DNA of 64,000 bases, taken from assembly GCF_003116095.1 (NCBI RefSeq), contig NZ_LGRA01000008.1, forward strand, positions 731,274 to 795,273, in the 5' to 3' direction. The DNA is from Azospirillum sp. TSO35-2. Lineage in GTDB: Bacteria > Pseudomonadota > Alphaproteobacteria > Azospirillales > Azospirillaceae. The notes beneath the pieces are model-generated. The model worked only from the letters and a program-made list of their open reading frames with translations. It ran no database searches and had not been told where the DNA came from. How positions within the stretch are numbered: position 1 is the first letter of the stretch; the number at the start of each line of letters is the position of its first letter. Of this stretch, positions 16,744 to 25,668 are shown in pieces. The translations under genes were made by a program, and so were the position numbers.

Positions 16744-17637
16744 TTAGAACGGGGTTTCTGCCACTTTTTTGACCAGGAAATCGCGGAAGACCGCGATTCG
16801 CTTGGAATGGCGCAATTCTTCGGCATACACGAAGTAGGCGTCGACCTTCGGACCGTCGACGTCGGGCAGGATGCGGGTCACATCCTTGGAGAAGCTGTCG
16901 ACCAGGAAGTCGGGCAGCGCACCGATGCCCAGCCCGCTCTCCACCGCGCGGTAGATGGCGTAGACGCTGTTCACCTGCAGGATCGGCTTCCGGTTCGGCG
17001 ACGGGTCGCCCATCTCCATGATCCAGTTGACGTTGGGGATCGGCGCCCGCACGTCCGGCGGGTAGGTGATCAGGTCGTGGCTGTCCAGCTCCGCCAGGGT
17101 CTTGGGCGTCCCCTTCTTCTTCAGGTAGCTCTGGCTGGCGTAGAGGTGGAAGCGGATCGACATCAGGTGCCGCTGGATCAGGTCCGGCTGGCGCGGCGTG
17201 TTCATGCGGATGGCGATGTCCGCCTCACGCATCGCCAGGTCCAGCTCGTCGTCGTCGATCAGCAGCGTCAGCTGGATGTCGGGGTAGATCGACATGAACT
17301 CGTTGATGCGGGGCGTCAGCCAGGTCGAGCCGAAGGCGACCGTCGTCGTCACCCGCAGCGGCCCCTTGGGATGCTCCCGGCTTTCGGTCAGCATCGCCTC
17401 GGTCATCGACAGCTTGGCGAAGACGTCGCGGGCGGTGCGGTGCAGAAGCTCGCCCTGCTCCGTCAGGATCAGACCGCGGGCGTGGCGGTGGAACAGGGGA
17501 ACGCCCAGGCTCTCTTCAAGCGCGCTGATCTGGCGGCTGACCGCCGACTGGCTGAGGTTCAACGTCTCGCCGGCGTGCGTGAAGCTGCCGGCTTCGGCCA
17601 CCGCGTGGAAAACCCGAAGCTTGTCCCAATCCATCAT
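16744..17637 (-). CDS. LysR-family transcriptional regulator
   Basis: This 297-residue regulator has an N-terminal helix-turn-helix: WDKLRVFHAVAEAGSFTHAG, LNLSQSAVSRQISALEESLG and PLFHRHARGLILTEQGELL, at residues 4-68. The effector-binding domain follows (VNSVYAIYRAVESGLGIGAL near 225). I placed the start at the doubled ATG (17637/17634) in front of the HTH; the frame is open further upstream but that part is not conserved in character. There is no divergent partner within 240 bases, so the regulon is not evident. Confidence 0.88.
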   Translation of the reverse strand: MMDWDKLRVFHAVAEAGSFTHAGETLNLSQSAVSRQISALEESLGVPLFHRHARGLILTEQGELLHRTARDVFAKLSMTEAMLTESREHPKGPLRVTTTVAFGSTWLTPRINEFMSIYPDIQLTLLIDDDELDLAMREADIAIRMNTPRQPDLIQRHLMSIRFHLYASQSYLKKKGTPKTLAELDSHDLITYPPDVRAPIPNVNWIMEMGDPSPNRKPILQVNSVYAIYRAVESGLGIGALPDFLVDSFSKDVTRILPDVDGPKVDAYFVYAEELRHSKRIAVFRDFLVKKVAETPF

Positions 17638-17879
17638 GCTGTCCCGCCCCGGAACGCATTGGCCCGGAGCCTCCCGTTTTTCTTGAGGACGGCGCATGGC
17701 CGCCATGCATGTTTATAGCGGGAACGCGCCCGGAACGCACGCTCTACCGAGAGCGATTCGCACGAAAATTAATCATGATCACCGGAATTATTCTCATCCG
17801 AATGGTCAGCTATCTCGGGATATCCGTGCAATGGACGGGGATGTTGCCGATGCTCGGAAACGGCTCGTCGCCGCTTTTG

Positions 17880-19334
17880 CTAATCCGCGGCGTCGGTCAG
17901 GGCGGCGGCCCGGTGGGCGTGGTCCTGCGCCGGGGTCGGCCCCGCGGTCCCGATCGCGTGGGGATGGTGGCCGCTGATCTCCGCGCCGGCGTCGGCGGGC
18001 AGGCGCAGGAAGAACAGGCTGGACAGGCAGGCCATCAGCCCGACCGTCAGGAAGGCCGGCACGAAGGAGCCCGGGGTCAGGGCACCGCCGGTCCATTGCA
18101 CGGTCAGGTGCAGCGCGGTGGCGCCCACCGCGACGCCCAGGCTCAGCGACAACTGCTGCATCACGCTGGCCAGCGTGTTGGCGCGGCTGGTCATCGGCTG
18201 CGGCACCTCGGCGTAGCTCAGCGTGTTCATGCCGGTGAACTGGAGCGAGCGGAAGAAGCCGCCCAGCAGCAGCGCGCCCAGGATCAGCAGATGCGGCGTG
18301 TCCGGGCGGAAGGCGGCGTAGCTGGCGAGCACGACGCCGCTGACCAGCGCGTTGACCGACAGCACCCGGCGGAACCCGGCCCAGCGCAGGATCGGCCCGG
18401 CCAGCGCCTTCATGGTCAGCGCGCCCGCCGCCCCGGCGAAGGTCAGGGCGCCCGACTCGAAGGCGGTCAGGCCGAAGCCGATCTGCAGCATCACCGGCAT
18501 CAGGAAGGGAACGGCGCCGATGCCGATGCGGAACAGCGTGCCGCCCAGGACCGAGGCGCGGTAGGTCGGCAGCCGGAACAGCGACGGATCCAGCACCGGC
18601 CGCGCCACCCGGCGGGCGTGGTGGAGATAGGCGACCGTCGCCACCAGCGCCACCGCCAGCAGGGTGGCCACGGCGGTGGCCGGCAGCAGGTCGCGCCCGA
18701 CATTCTCGAAGCCGAACATGAAGGCGGCGAGCGCCACGGCGCTCCACAGGAAGCCGCGGGCGTCGAAGGGGTCGCGCTGCTCCTCCTTCAGGTTGGGGAT
18801 CAGGCTGAGGACCAAGCCGATGCCGACCAGCCCGATCGGCACGTTGATGAAGAAGATCCAGCGCCACGAGGCGTAGGTGGTGATGGCGCCGCCGACCAGC
18901 GGCCCCAGCGCCGGCCCGATCAGCGCCGGCAGGGTCATCCGCGCCATGGCGCCGACCAGCTGGTCCTTGGGCACGGTGCGCAGCAGGATCAGCCGGCCGA
19001 CCGGCACCATCATCGCCCCGCCGATGCCCTGGACGATGCGGGCGGCCAGCAGCTCGACCAGCCCGTTGGACAGGCCGCAGGCGATGGAGCCCAGCGTGAA
19101 GACGCCGATGGCGCTGGCGAAGACGGTGCGCGCCCCGAAGCGGTCGGCCGCCCAGCCGCTGACCGGCAGGAACACCGCCAGCGCCAGCATGTAGGAGGTC
19201 ATCGCCAAGCTGAGCCGCAACGGATCCTCGCCCAGCGAATGGGCGATGCCCGGCAACGCGGTGGCGATCACCGTCGAGTCCAGATTCTCCATGAACAGGG
19301 CGCAGGCGATGATCAGCGGGGTGACGCGCGACAT
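17880..19334 (-). CDS. MFS multidrug exporter, DHA2 (14-TM, EmrB-like) family
   Basis: This 484-residue transporter has about 14 hydrophobic segments. Family motifs are LDSTVIATALPGIAHSLGED in TM1, SGWAADRFGARTVF (motif A), ARIVQGIGGAMMVPVGRLIL (motif B) and LGPLVGGAITTYASWRWIFF (motif C). DHA2 members expel lipophilic drugs or bile-salt-like compounds in exchange for protons. No membrane-fusion partner (EmrA) is adjacent, so it may act alone or with a distant partner. Confidence 0.9.
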   Translation of the reverse strand: MSRVTPLIIACALFMENLDSTVIATALPGIAHSLGEDPLRLSLAMTSYMLALAVFLPVSGWAADRFGARTVFASAIGVFTLGSIACGLSNGLVELLAARIVQGIGGAMMVPVGRLILLRTVPKDQLVGAMARMTLPALIGPALGPLVGGAITTYASWRWIFFINVPIGLVGIGLVLSLIPNLKEEQRDPFDARGFLWSAVALAAFMFGFENVGRDLLPATAVATLLAVALVATVAYLHHARRVARPVLDPSLFRLPTYRASVLGGTLFRIGIGAVPFLMPVMLQIGFGLTAFESGALTFAGAAGALTMKALAGPILRWAGFRRVLSVNALVSGVVLASYAAFRPDTPHLLILGALLLGGFFRSLQFTGMNTLSYAEVPQPMTSRANTLASVMQQLSLSLGVAVGATALHLTVQWTGGALTPGSFVPAFLTVGLMACLSSLFFLRLPADAGAEISGHHPHAIGTAGPTPAQDHAHRAAALTDAAD

Positions 19335-19468
19335 GACGGACCGTCAGGCAGGAAGCGGAACGCTACGAATGTGAGGCGTTCCGCCGCGTTGACCATCGCG
19401 GATGCGAAAGCCCAGCCATGCGTGGGTTGGGAAACCTGTTGTTTCTTGAAAGGTTCGGGGTGGGCGGG

Positions 19469-19619
19469 CAAGATTTACACGGATGTCACGGATTTAGACA
19501 CGGATTGCACGGATGTTGTTTGGCAAAGCTGTGCCGGCCAAGGAACAGCCGCTTGGGCAAGCCATAGAAAAAAATCCGTTAAATCCGTGTATAAATCCGT
19601 GACATCCGTGGAAATCTTG
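19469..19619. repeat. Long imperfect inverted repeat built of ACGGAT units
   Basis: A 46-base arm at 19469-19514 is nearly the reverse complement of 19574-19619, with a 59-base spacer. Each arm contains repeated CACGGAT units. Repeats of this ACGGAT/ATCCGT type occur in intergenic DNA of many bacteria. It lies between the convergently placed ends of the MFS gene region and the enoyl-CoA hydratase gene. The arms are markedly more AT-rich than the surroundings. Confidence 0.8.
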
Positions 19620-19646
19620 TGAACCCCCACAGCACCACCCCGAGGA

Positions 19647-20438
19647 TCAGCGCCCCGTGAACACCGGTTTCCGCTTGGCCAGGAACGCGCGGTAGCCCTC
19701 GCGGAAGTCTTCGGTGCCGAAGCAGCGGTAGCATTCGGCGATTTCCGCGTCGCTCAGCGGCGCCGGATCGGCCAGACGGTGGACGGTGCGCTTGTGCAGC
19801 GTCGCGGCCAGCGGCGCGCCGGCGGCGATGCGCTGGCAGGTCGCGGCGATCTCGGCCTCGAAGCCCTCGTCGGGGACGATCCGGTGGACCAACCGCTTGT
19901 CCTTGGCCTCCGCCGCGCTGAAGACGCGGCCTTCCAGCAGGATCTCCAGCGCCGCCGGGCCGCCGGCGACGTCGGCGACCAGCTTCAGCTCCGACGGCCC
20001 CATCGAGATGCCGAGCCGGCTGACCGGCACGCCGAAGCGGCTGCTCTCCGAGCAGACCCGGAGGTCGCAGGCCAGCGCCACCGCCAGCCCGATGCCGCAG
20101 CACGGCCCGTCGATCGCCGCCAGCACCGGGTGGCGCAGGGCGCGCAAGCCATCCAGCCCCTCGTCCATCAACTCGCCGTAGTCGGCGCCCTGTTCGGGGC
20201 TGTTGCGCTCGCTCTCGAACTCCGAGATGTCGGCGCCGGGGGAGAAGGCGCGGGCGCCGCTGGCGCCGGGGCCGCCGCGCAGCACGACGACGCGGACGGC
20301 GCCGTCGGCCTCCAGCGTCGCCAGATGGCCGATCAGGGCGTGCCACATCGGCTTGTCGAAGGCGTTCAGCTTGTCCGGGTTGGACAGGGTCAGGGTCGCG
20401 ACCACACCATCGCGCCCGAGAGTGATGGTGCCGGCCAT
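19647..20438 (-). CDS. Enoyl-CoA hydratase/isomerase family protein
   Basis: This is a crotonase-fold protein of 263 residues. Typical elements are LSNPDKLNAFDKPMWHALIG, FSPGADISEFE (oxyanion loop), AAIDGPCCGIGLAVALACDL and GVPVSRLGISMGPSE. It may hydrate 2-enoyl-CoA, but the crotonase family also covers isomerases and hydrolases. Neither catalytic Glu position is certain here: SRLGISMGPSE has a Ser-Glu where hydratases usually have one Glu, and ACDLRV is standard. ATG 20438 has GGAGA seven bases upstream. It is the last protein gene before two tRNA genes on the other strand. Confidence 0.85.
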   Translation of the reverse strand: MAGTITLGRDGVVATLTLSNPDKLNAFDKPMWHALIGHLATLEADGAVRVVVLRGGPGASGARAFSPGADISEFESERNSPEQGADYGELMDEGLDGLRALRHPVLAAIDGPCCGIGLAVALACDLRVCSESSRFGVPVSRLGISMGPSELKLVADVAGGPAALEILLEGRVFSAAEAKDKRLVHRIVPDEGFEAEIAATCQRIAAGAPLAATLHKRTVHRLADPAPLSDAEIAECYRCFGTEDFREGYRAFLAKRKPVFTGR

Positions 20439-20602
20439 GCCGCAGTCTCCATCCGTTGCCGTATGGAGGGGACCATAAGGCAAGGCGGGGGCGGCGCGCG
20501 ACGGCCTTTCCACGGGGCCGGAGAAAAATGGCGATGGGGCGAATTTTCCCCTTGCGGCGGAGGCCGCGTTTCCGTACAAAGCCGCTCCCGGACGACGGGA
20601 GC

Positions 20603-20677
20603 GCGGGCGTAGCTCAGGGGTAGAGCACAACCTTGCCAAGGTTGGGGTCGAGGGTTCGAATCCCTTCGCCCGCTCCA
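20603..20677 (+). tRNA. tRNA-Gly (GCC anticodon)
   Basis: The acceptor stem GCGGGCG pairs with CGCCCGC, and the D arm contains AGCTCAGGGGTAGAGC. The anticodon loop is TTGCCAA within stem AACC/GGTT. The T arm is GAGGGTTCGAATCCCTT. Discriminator T and an encoded CCA end the gene. Confidence 0.97.
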
Positions 20678-20707
20678 GTTTCTGGGGCGAGAGAGTAAGA
20701 GTTCTGA

Positions 20708-20782
20708 GGTCCTGTAGCTCAGCGGGAGAGCACTACGTTGACATCGTAGGGGTCACTGGTTCAATCCCAGTCGGGACCACCA
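20708..20782 (+). tRNA. tRNA-Val (GAC anticodon)
   Basis: The acceptor GGTCCTG pairs with CGGGACC, including one G-U. The D arm is AGCTCAGCGGGAGAGC. Anticodon stem CTACG/CGTAG encloses TTGACAT. The T arm is CACTGGTTCAATCCCAGTC. CCA is encoded. It lies 30 bases after tRNA-Gly, so both are probably cut from one transcript. Confidence 0.97.
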
Positions 20783-20786
20783 TTCT

Positions 20787-20820
20787 GAAGGCCAGCAACT
20801 CATTGAAGTTGCTGGCCTTC
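20787..20820 (+). terminator. Perfect 14-bp hairpin after tRNA-Val
   Basis: GAAGGCCAGCAACT and AGTTGCTGGCCTTC flank a six-base loop, four bases after the tRNA CCA end. No T run follows, so it may be a processing or pausing structure rather than a classical intrinsic terminator. Confidence 0.5.
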
Positions 20821-20940
20821 GCCAATTCTGGGCTATCCCTTGCCATCGACGCGACCGCGCGGCTGACGCGAAATGGCCTCTTCGTTGGTGTCGGCGCCCA
20901 CTGAACCGCACCGATCTTCCGGGAGGCTTGTTGGTTTGGT

Positions 20941-21421
20941 GAGATCGTCGCCAACCTGGGAGCCGTCACGCCGCACGGCGGAAGGGGCGCCGGGTGTATG
21001 GCTCCGCGGCGGCGTGATCCGCGGCGAACGTCCCAGTCAGCACCGCGGTGCGGACCTTCAGCATCCGGTGAGCGCCATGCGCCGGTGCGGCAGGCGCTGG
21101 ACCGTGCTTTCGATCGTCGTTGTAGCAATGGGCTCGCCCCGGTGTCGGGCGGCGGCGCAGTCGATGATCAGGTCGGCTTGGCCCGCCAACATAGGTTCCA
21201 GGGCGCGCGGCCGCGTCGCCATCGTCCGGACCGGCGGGCCGTCGGCGGCCTTCAGGCCGGCGTCGAGGCCAGCCGGGGTGTCGCCAATCAAGCCCAGCGC
21301 CCGTTCGGTCTGACCGTGCCAGAGCCGCCAGCGGGTGCGGGAGACGGCGTCGGCCGGCTCCGCCGTGGTGCGGCCAGTCGGACACGCCGTACCATCCTCC
21401 CCCCAGGTTTGCGACGGTCTC
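20941..21421 (-). mobile_element. IS remnant (ISKra4-like transposase), internally deleted, copy A
   Basis: The ends are imperfect inverted repeats: gagatcgtcgccaacctggg at 20941 and, inverted, gagaccgtcgcaaacctggg ending at 21421. On the minus strand, pieces of a transposase C-terminus survive in two frames. LGLIGDTPAGLDAGLKAADG and GEPIATTTIESTVQRLPHRR are followed, after a frameshift, by AHRMLKVRTAVLTGTFAADH and the stop at 20966. The start of the gene is missing. The ESTV..HRRM...GAH..LKVRTAV pattern is what I recall for ISKra4-type transposases in Azospirillum. It cannot be active. Confidence 0.7.
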
Positions 21422-21455
21422 CCGATTGACAGGACGTCCTTGCTCCAAGCCGATC

Positions 21456-22931
21456 TTACAACTTGATGGCGATGCTCTTCGTTTTGGAATAGGAAAGCAT
21501 GCCCTCGATGCCTTTTTCCCTGCCGAAGCCCGAGAGCTTGTTGCCGCCGAATGGCAGCTCGATGCCGCCGGCAAAATACTCGTTGATGAAGATCTGCCCG
21601 GCGTCGATGTCGCGAGCCAGCTTCAGCGCGTTGGCGATGTTGCTTGTGTAGACGCCCGCAACCAAGCCGTACCGGCAGTCGTTCGCCAGCGCCAAGGCGT
21701 GCGCGGCGTCTTCGGCGATCTGGACGGTCAGGACAGGTCCGAAAATCTCCTCGCGCACCAGATCGTCGGTCGCCGCCGCGTCGTCGATGATGGTCGGCTT
21801 GTAGAACCAGCCCTTTCCGGATTCGGGATCGCAGGTGGTCTCGCCGCCGGTCAGCACCGTCACGCCGCGTTTGCGCGCGGCGTCGACGAAGCCGGACACC
21901 TTCTGCAGGTGGGCCTTGGAGTTGAGCGGGCCGAAATCCGGATCGCGGAGCCCGTGCCCGATGCGAAACGCTTCCGCTCGTTTGACGAGCTCCGCGACAA
22001 AATCATCGTGGATGGAGCGCTCGATCACCAGACGCGACCCGGCCGAACAGATCTGGCCGGCGTTTTCGAAGATCGCGCCGAGAACGCCGGTGATGGCCGC
22101 TTCGCGATCGCAATCGGCCAGCACGATGACGGGCGACTTGCCGCCAAGTTCAAGAACCAGCCTCGTCACATGATCGGCGGCCGAGCGCATCACGGACTGG
22201 CCGGTGGCGACCGAGCCGGTGAAGGTGATCTGGTCGATGCCCGGATGCGCCACCAGCGGCGCGCCCGTCGCGGCCCCCGTGCCGGTGACGACATTGCAGA
22301 CGCCATTCGGCAGGCCGGCACGACTCAGCAGCTCGGCGAGCAGCAGGGCGGTGAAGGGAGTCTGCTCGGCGGGTTTGGCGACCACGGCGCAGCCGGCGGC
22401 GAGCGCCGGTGCGATGCTGCGCGCCGCCGTCGAGATCGGAAAATTCCACGGAATGATCTGGGCGGAAACCCCCATCGGTTCGTGAAGGCTGAAGCCGAGA
22501 TAGCCCCGCGCCAGCGGAAAGCTGTCGCCTTGGAGCTTGTCGGTGGCGCCGGCGTAATATTCGAAGGCGCGGGCGGCCCCCCTGACGTCACCGCGCGCCT
22601 CGGACAGAGGTTTGCCGCTGTCGAGCGATTCGATGACCGCGAACCGCTCCCCCTCCTCGCGCAGCAGCGCCGCGGCGCGGAAGAGAATGCGGCCGCGCTC
22701 GGCCGGCGCCACATCGCGCCACACGCCGGAAAAAGCCCGGCGGGCGCTGTCGACGGCCTCGTCGACGTCATCCGCCGTGCCGTTGGTGAAGCTGGCGAAG
22801 GCCTCGGCCCGGCCGGGATCGTAGCTTTCCATCATCCGGGCGTCGGACGCGCGGCGAAAGCGACCGTCGATGAAATGGCCGTCGGGCAGCGCTTCCGGAT
22901 TTTTTCCGGCGATAATCTCGTCGATCGTCAT
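21456..22931 (-). CDS. NAD(P)-dependent aldehyde dehydrogenase
   Basis: This 491-residue ALDH-superfamily enzyme would oxidise an aldehyde to its acid. Key residues are visible: Asn163 in IIPWNFP, the cofactor motif FTGSVATGQ near 237, the general base Glu261 in LELGGKSP and the nucleophile Cys295 in NAGQICSAGSR. Closest in style are betaine-aldehyde and gamma-aminobutyraldehyde dehydrogenases. The gene sits 10 bases after the enolase-superfamily gene on the same strand and would share its MocR-controlled promoter. In the island it is the natural step after the amine oxidase or the GMC dehydrogenase. Confidence 0.93.
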   Translation of the reverse strand: MTIDEIIAGKNPEALPDGHFIDGRFRRASDARMMESYDPGRAEAFASFTNGTADDVDEAVDSARRAFSGVWRDVAPAERGRILFRAAALLREEGERFAVIESLDSGKPLSEARGDVRGAARAFEYYAGATDKLQGDSFPLARGYLGFSLHEPMGVSAQIIPWNFPISTAARSIAPALAAGCAVVAKPAEQTPFTALLLAELLSRAGLPNGVCNVVTGTGAATGAPLVAHPGIDQITFTGSVATGQSVMRSAADHVTRLVLELGGKSPVIVLADCDREAAITGVLGAIFENAGQICSAGSRLVIERSIHDDFVAELVKRAEAFRIGHGLRDPDFGPLNSKAHLQKVSGFVDAARKRGVTVLTGGETTCDPESGKGWFYKPTIIDDAAATDDLVREEIFGPVLTVQIAEDAAHALALANDCRYGLVAGVYTSNIANALKLARDIDAGQIFINEYFAGGIELPFGGNKLSGFGREKGIEGMLSYSKTKSIAIKL

Positions 22932-22941
22932 GGGCCTGTCC

Positions 22942-24048
22942 TCAGCCTTCCAGTTCACTGGCCTGATAGCGCGATTTCGCCAACCATTCGGGGCTGATGT
23001 CGACACCCCAGCCCGGCGCGTCGGACACCGTCACCTTGCCGTCCTCGACCTTGTACGGGTCGTTCACGAACAGCCCCTCCTGCCAGGGGTAGTAGTCCTG
23101 CCCCTCGATCGAGAATTCGAGATACTTGCCGGGACGGGCGATGGCGCGCAGGTAGTGCATGGTGAACAGCGTCACCATGGACAGATTCGCGCTGTGCGGC
23201 GTGACCGGCAGGCCGGCCGCCTCGGCCATCCGGGCCACCCGGAGGCTGCGCGACAGGCCGCCGAGATAGCAGATGTCGGGCTGCAGCACGTCGACGACCC
23301 GATCCCTTATCATCAGCCGCCAGTTCTCCAACATGCAGTCCTGCTCGCCGCCGGTCACATCGATGTCGAGCGCCTCGGTGACCTCCCGCGTCTGTTCGAA
23401 CTCCCAGTAGGGGCAGGGTTCCTCGTAGTGGGAAATTCCGTTGTCCTGGAGAAACCGGCCGACCTCGATGGCTTTCGCCGGCGAATAGCAGGAGTTGGCG
23501 TCGACCAACAGCGACGCCTCGGCGCCCAGCGCGCCCGCGATCATCGGAACGATCGCGTCGGTGCGCCCCGGCCATTCGTCGGTGTCGTGGCCGACCTCGG
23601 CGCCGATGCGAAACTTGAAGGCATCGAAGCCGAACTCGTTCCTCAGCCGCAAGAACCGCTCCTTCTCATCCTCCGGCGTGATGTCGCGCTTCATCGAGGA
23701 TGCATACGCCCGCAGCGGGCCGGGCGTGCCGCCGATCAGGCTGCATACCGGCTTTCCCGCCCGCTTTCCGGCCATGTCCCAGAGCGCGGTGTCGATGCCG
23801 CCCATGGCCCGGCGAAGATAGGCGCCGGGAAACTTGTGCTCCTTGTCCCGCACCCGGTCGAGCATCGCGTCGATGTCCGCGCAGTCCGTCCCCAGCGCAT
23901 GGGGCGCCACCTGGCGGTGAAGAACGGTGGCCGTTATGTCGGCGCAGTAAGGCGCGACCTGCCCCCAGCCGACGGCGCCATCTTCCGCGGTCGCACGAAC
24001 AAAGCATACGAACTCGCTGGCGAAGGTTTCGATTTTCTTGAGTTTCAT
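22942..24048 (-). CDS. Enolase-superfamily (mandelate racemase/muconate lactonizing-like) enzyme
   Basis: This 368-residue enzyme has an N-terminal capping domain and a TIM barrel. Metal ligands are Asp183 (LVDAN), Glu209 or Glu210 (YEEPCPYW) and Glu235 (TGGEQ). The barrel lysine motif reads FKFRIG, with Lys145 and Arg147 where KxK is common. A His285-Asp258 dyad is also present (TPHSAN, QPDICYLGG). These residues abstract a proton alpha to a carboxylate in sugar-acid dehydratases and racemases. With an amine oxidase and a polyamine-type importer nearby, an amino-acid or betaine epimerase is another option. The substrate is unknown. Confidence 0.88.
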   Translation of the reverse strand: MKLKKIETFASEFVCFVRATAEDGAVGWGQVAPYCADITATVLHRQVAPHALGTDCADIDAMLDRVRDKEHKFPGAYLRRAMGGIDTALWDMAGKRAGKPVCSLIGGTPGPLRAYASSMKRDITPEDEKERFLRLRNEFGFDAFKFRIGAEVGHDTDEWPGRTDAIVPMIAGALGAEASLLVDANSCYSPAKAIEVGRFLQDNGISHYEEPCPYWEFEQTREVTEALDIDVTGGEQDCMLENWRLMIRDRVVDVLQPDICYLGGLSRSLRVARMAEAAGLPVTPHSANLSMVTLFTMHYLRAIARPGKYLEFSIEGQDYYPWQEGLFVNDPYKVEDGKVTVSDAPGWGVDISPEWLAKSRYQASELEG

Positions 24049-24126
24049 AATGTCCGGAATGCTCTGGCGGAAGGGTGAGACGGACTTGCGTCTGCAGCGA
24101 CCTTAGCGCAATGATTGGTGCGGAAG

Positions 24127-24162
24127 GGATATCCATTCCCGAACTTGTTCCAGACCAATTTC
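24127..24162 (-). promoter_or_regulatory. Putative MocR operator upstream of the enolase-ALDH pair
   Basis: On the minus strand GAAATTGGTCTGG (24162-24150) is followed, 22 bases from ATTGG to ATGG, by AATGGATAT. The same composite occurs at 25669-25704 in front of the oxidase gene. It lies about 80 bases upstream of the minus-strand ATG at 24048, within the intergenic region shared with the MocR gene. Confidence 0.6.
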
Positions 24163-24182
24163 CGGCACCGAGGACGCGACCG

Positions 24183-25658
24183 ATGAAAAACGCCGCAGGC
24201 GCCCTGCTGTCGTCGATCCATCTGGACCGCACCGCCCGCAAGGGGGTCAGCGTCCAGCTCTACATGGCGTTGCGCGACATCATCCTGTCCGGAGGGTTGC
24301 GCGCGGGGGAGCGGCTCCCGGCGACGCGCATCCTGGCGCACGAACTCGGCGTGTCCCGCACCACGGTGATCGATGCCATCGAGCGGCTGACGATCGATGG
24401 CATGCTGGTCTCGCGCGTCGGTGCCGGCACCTATGTCAGCGACGTGCTCGACGCCCAGCGCCCCGCCCATGCACCGGCCGGTCCGGTGCCCAACCAACGC
24501 AAGCCGCGCCTTTCCTATACGATCACCCATGCCGCCGCCGCCTATGCGCAGCGCACCTGGCTGCCGCACGAGCCGCGCGCCTTCATAACGGCTCTGCCGG
24601 CGCTCGACGCCTTCCCCATGGCGCAATGGGCACGGCTGTCCGCCCGACACCTGCGCGGCACGCGCAGCGCCGTGATGGGGTATGGCGAACCCAAGGGGCT
24701 GCGCGCCCTGCGCTGCGCCATCGCGACCCATCTCAGCGCGCTGAAGGGCATCCGATGCCACGAGGAGCAGATTTTCATCACCTGCGGCGCCCAGCACGGC
24801 TTCGCCCTGATCGCCCATACGCTGCTCAACCCGGGCGATCGGATCTGGATGGAAAATCCCGGCGCCTCCGGGGCGCGCAACGCCTTTCTCTCCGAAGGCG
24901 CCGAACTGGTGCCCGTCGACGTGGACGAGGAAGGCATGATCGTGCGCGACGGCCTTGCCAAGTCGCCCCATTTCCGGCTGGCCTTCGTAACGCCGACCCA
25001 CCAGCAACCACTCGGCCATGTCATGTCGCTGGCCCGCCGGTTCGAGTTGCTGCGCGCGGTGGAGGAGGCCCAGGGACTGGTGATCGAAGACGATTACGAC
25101 GGCGAATTCTACTTTGAAAACGCGCCGCAGCCGGCGCTTTACACCACGGACACGTCAGGACGGGTGCTGTATGTCGGCACCTTTTCAAAGTCGCTGTTTC
25201 CCTCTCTGCGGCTCGGGTTCATTCTGGTTCCGGAGCGCATGGTCGCGGCTTTCGACCAGACCTTTGCGGCATGGGTGAGCGGCCCCCCCACGGTGACCCA
25301 GGCGATCGTTGCCGACTTCATGGACGAGGGGCATTTCGCAACGCACATCCGGCTGATGCGCCGGCTCTACAAGGCGCGGTACGATGCCTTGAAGGAGGCG
25401 GCGGCCACGCTGCCGGACTCGGTGCGCCTGCAAAGCACCCAAAGCGGATTCCACGCCGTGGCGTACCTGTCGCCGCACATCGACGCGCAGCAGGTCGCCG
25501 ACCAAGCGGCCCAGAAGGGGGTCATCCTCGCCCCTCTTTCCCGTTACTGCCTTGCTCCCATCGCGCAGAATGGACTGGTCTTCGGCTTCGGCTGCACGCC
25601 GCCGGAGGAGCTGCGCAAGGGGATCCAGATTGTTCGGGATCTGCCGGCGCTGCGCTGA
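24183..25658 (+). CDS. MocR-type transcriptional regulator (GntR HTH + aminotransferase fold)
   Basis: This 491-residue regulator has a GntR winged helix at about 20-90 (GVSVQLYMALRDIILSGGLR, RILAHELGVSRTTVIDAIER). A fold-type-I aminotransferase-like domain follows. It includes GYGEPKGLRALRCAI, EDDYDGEF and the PLP lysine Lys336 in GTFSKSLFPSLRLGF. MocR proteins such as GabR sense an amine or amino acid through PLP chemistry and often activate its catabolic genes. ATG 24183 has GAGG eight bases upstream. The gene lies between the two gene blocks that carry the shared operator-like element. Confidence 0.93.
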   Translation: MKNAAGALLSSIHLDRTARKGVSVQLYMALRDIILSGGLRAGERLPATRILAHELGVSRTTVIDAIERLTIDGMLVSRVGAGTYVSDVLDAQRPAHAPAGPVPNQRKPRLSYTITHAAAAYAQRTWLPHEPRAFITALPALDAFPMAQWARLSARHLRGTRSAVMGYGEPKGLRALRCAIATHLSALKGIRCHEEQIFITCGAQHGFALIAHTLLNPGDRIWMENPGASGARNAFLSEGAELVPVDVDEEGMIVRDGLAKSPHFRLAFVTPTHQQPLGHVMSLARRFELLRAVEEAQGLVIEDDYDGEFYFENAPQPALYTTDTSGRVLYVGTFSKSLFPSLRLGFILVPERMVAAFDQTFAAWVSGPPTVTQAIVADFMDEGHFATHIRLMRRLYKARYDALKEAAATLPDSVRLQSTQSGFHAVAYLSPHIDAQQVADQAAQKGVILAPLSRYCLAPIAQNGLVFGFGCTPPEELRKGIQIVRDLPALR

Positions 25659-25668
25659 ACCTCGCCGT

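Noticed and set aside
17709..19622. 637-residue plus-strand frame opposite the MFS exporter
   Set aside because: Gln/Arg-rich shadow sequence; the minus strand encodes a complete 14-TM transporter.
20603..21421. tRNA-linked integrative element next to tRNA-Gly and tRNA-Val
   Set aside because: No integrase, no repeated tRNA 3' end downstream; the adjacent relic is a transposon of the ISKra4 type, not a tRNA-targeting element.
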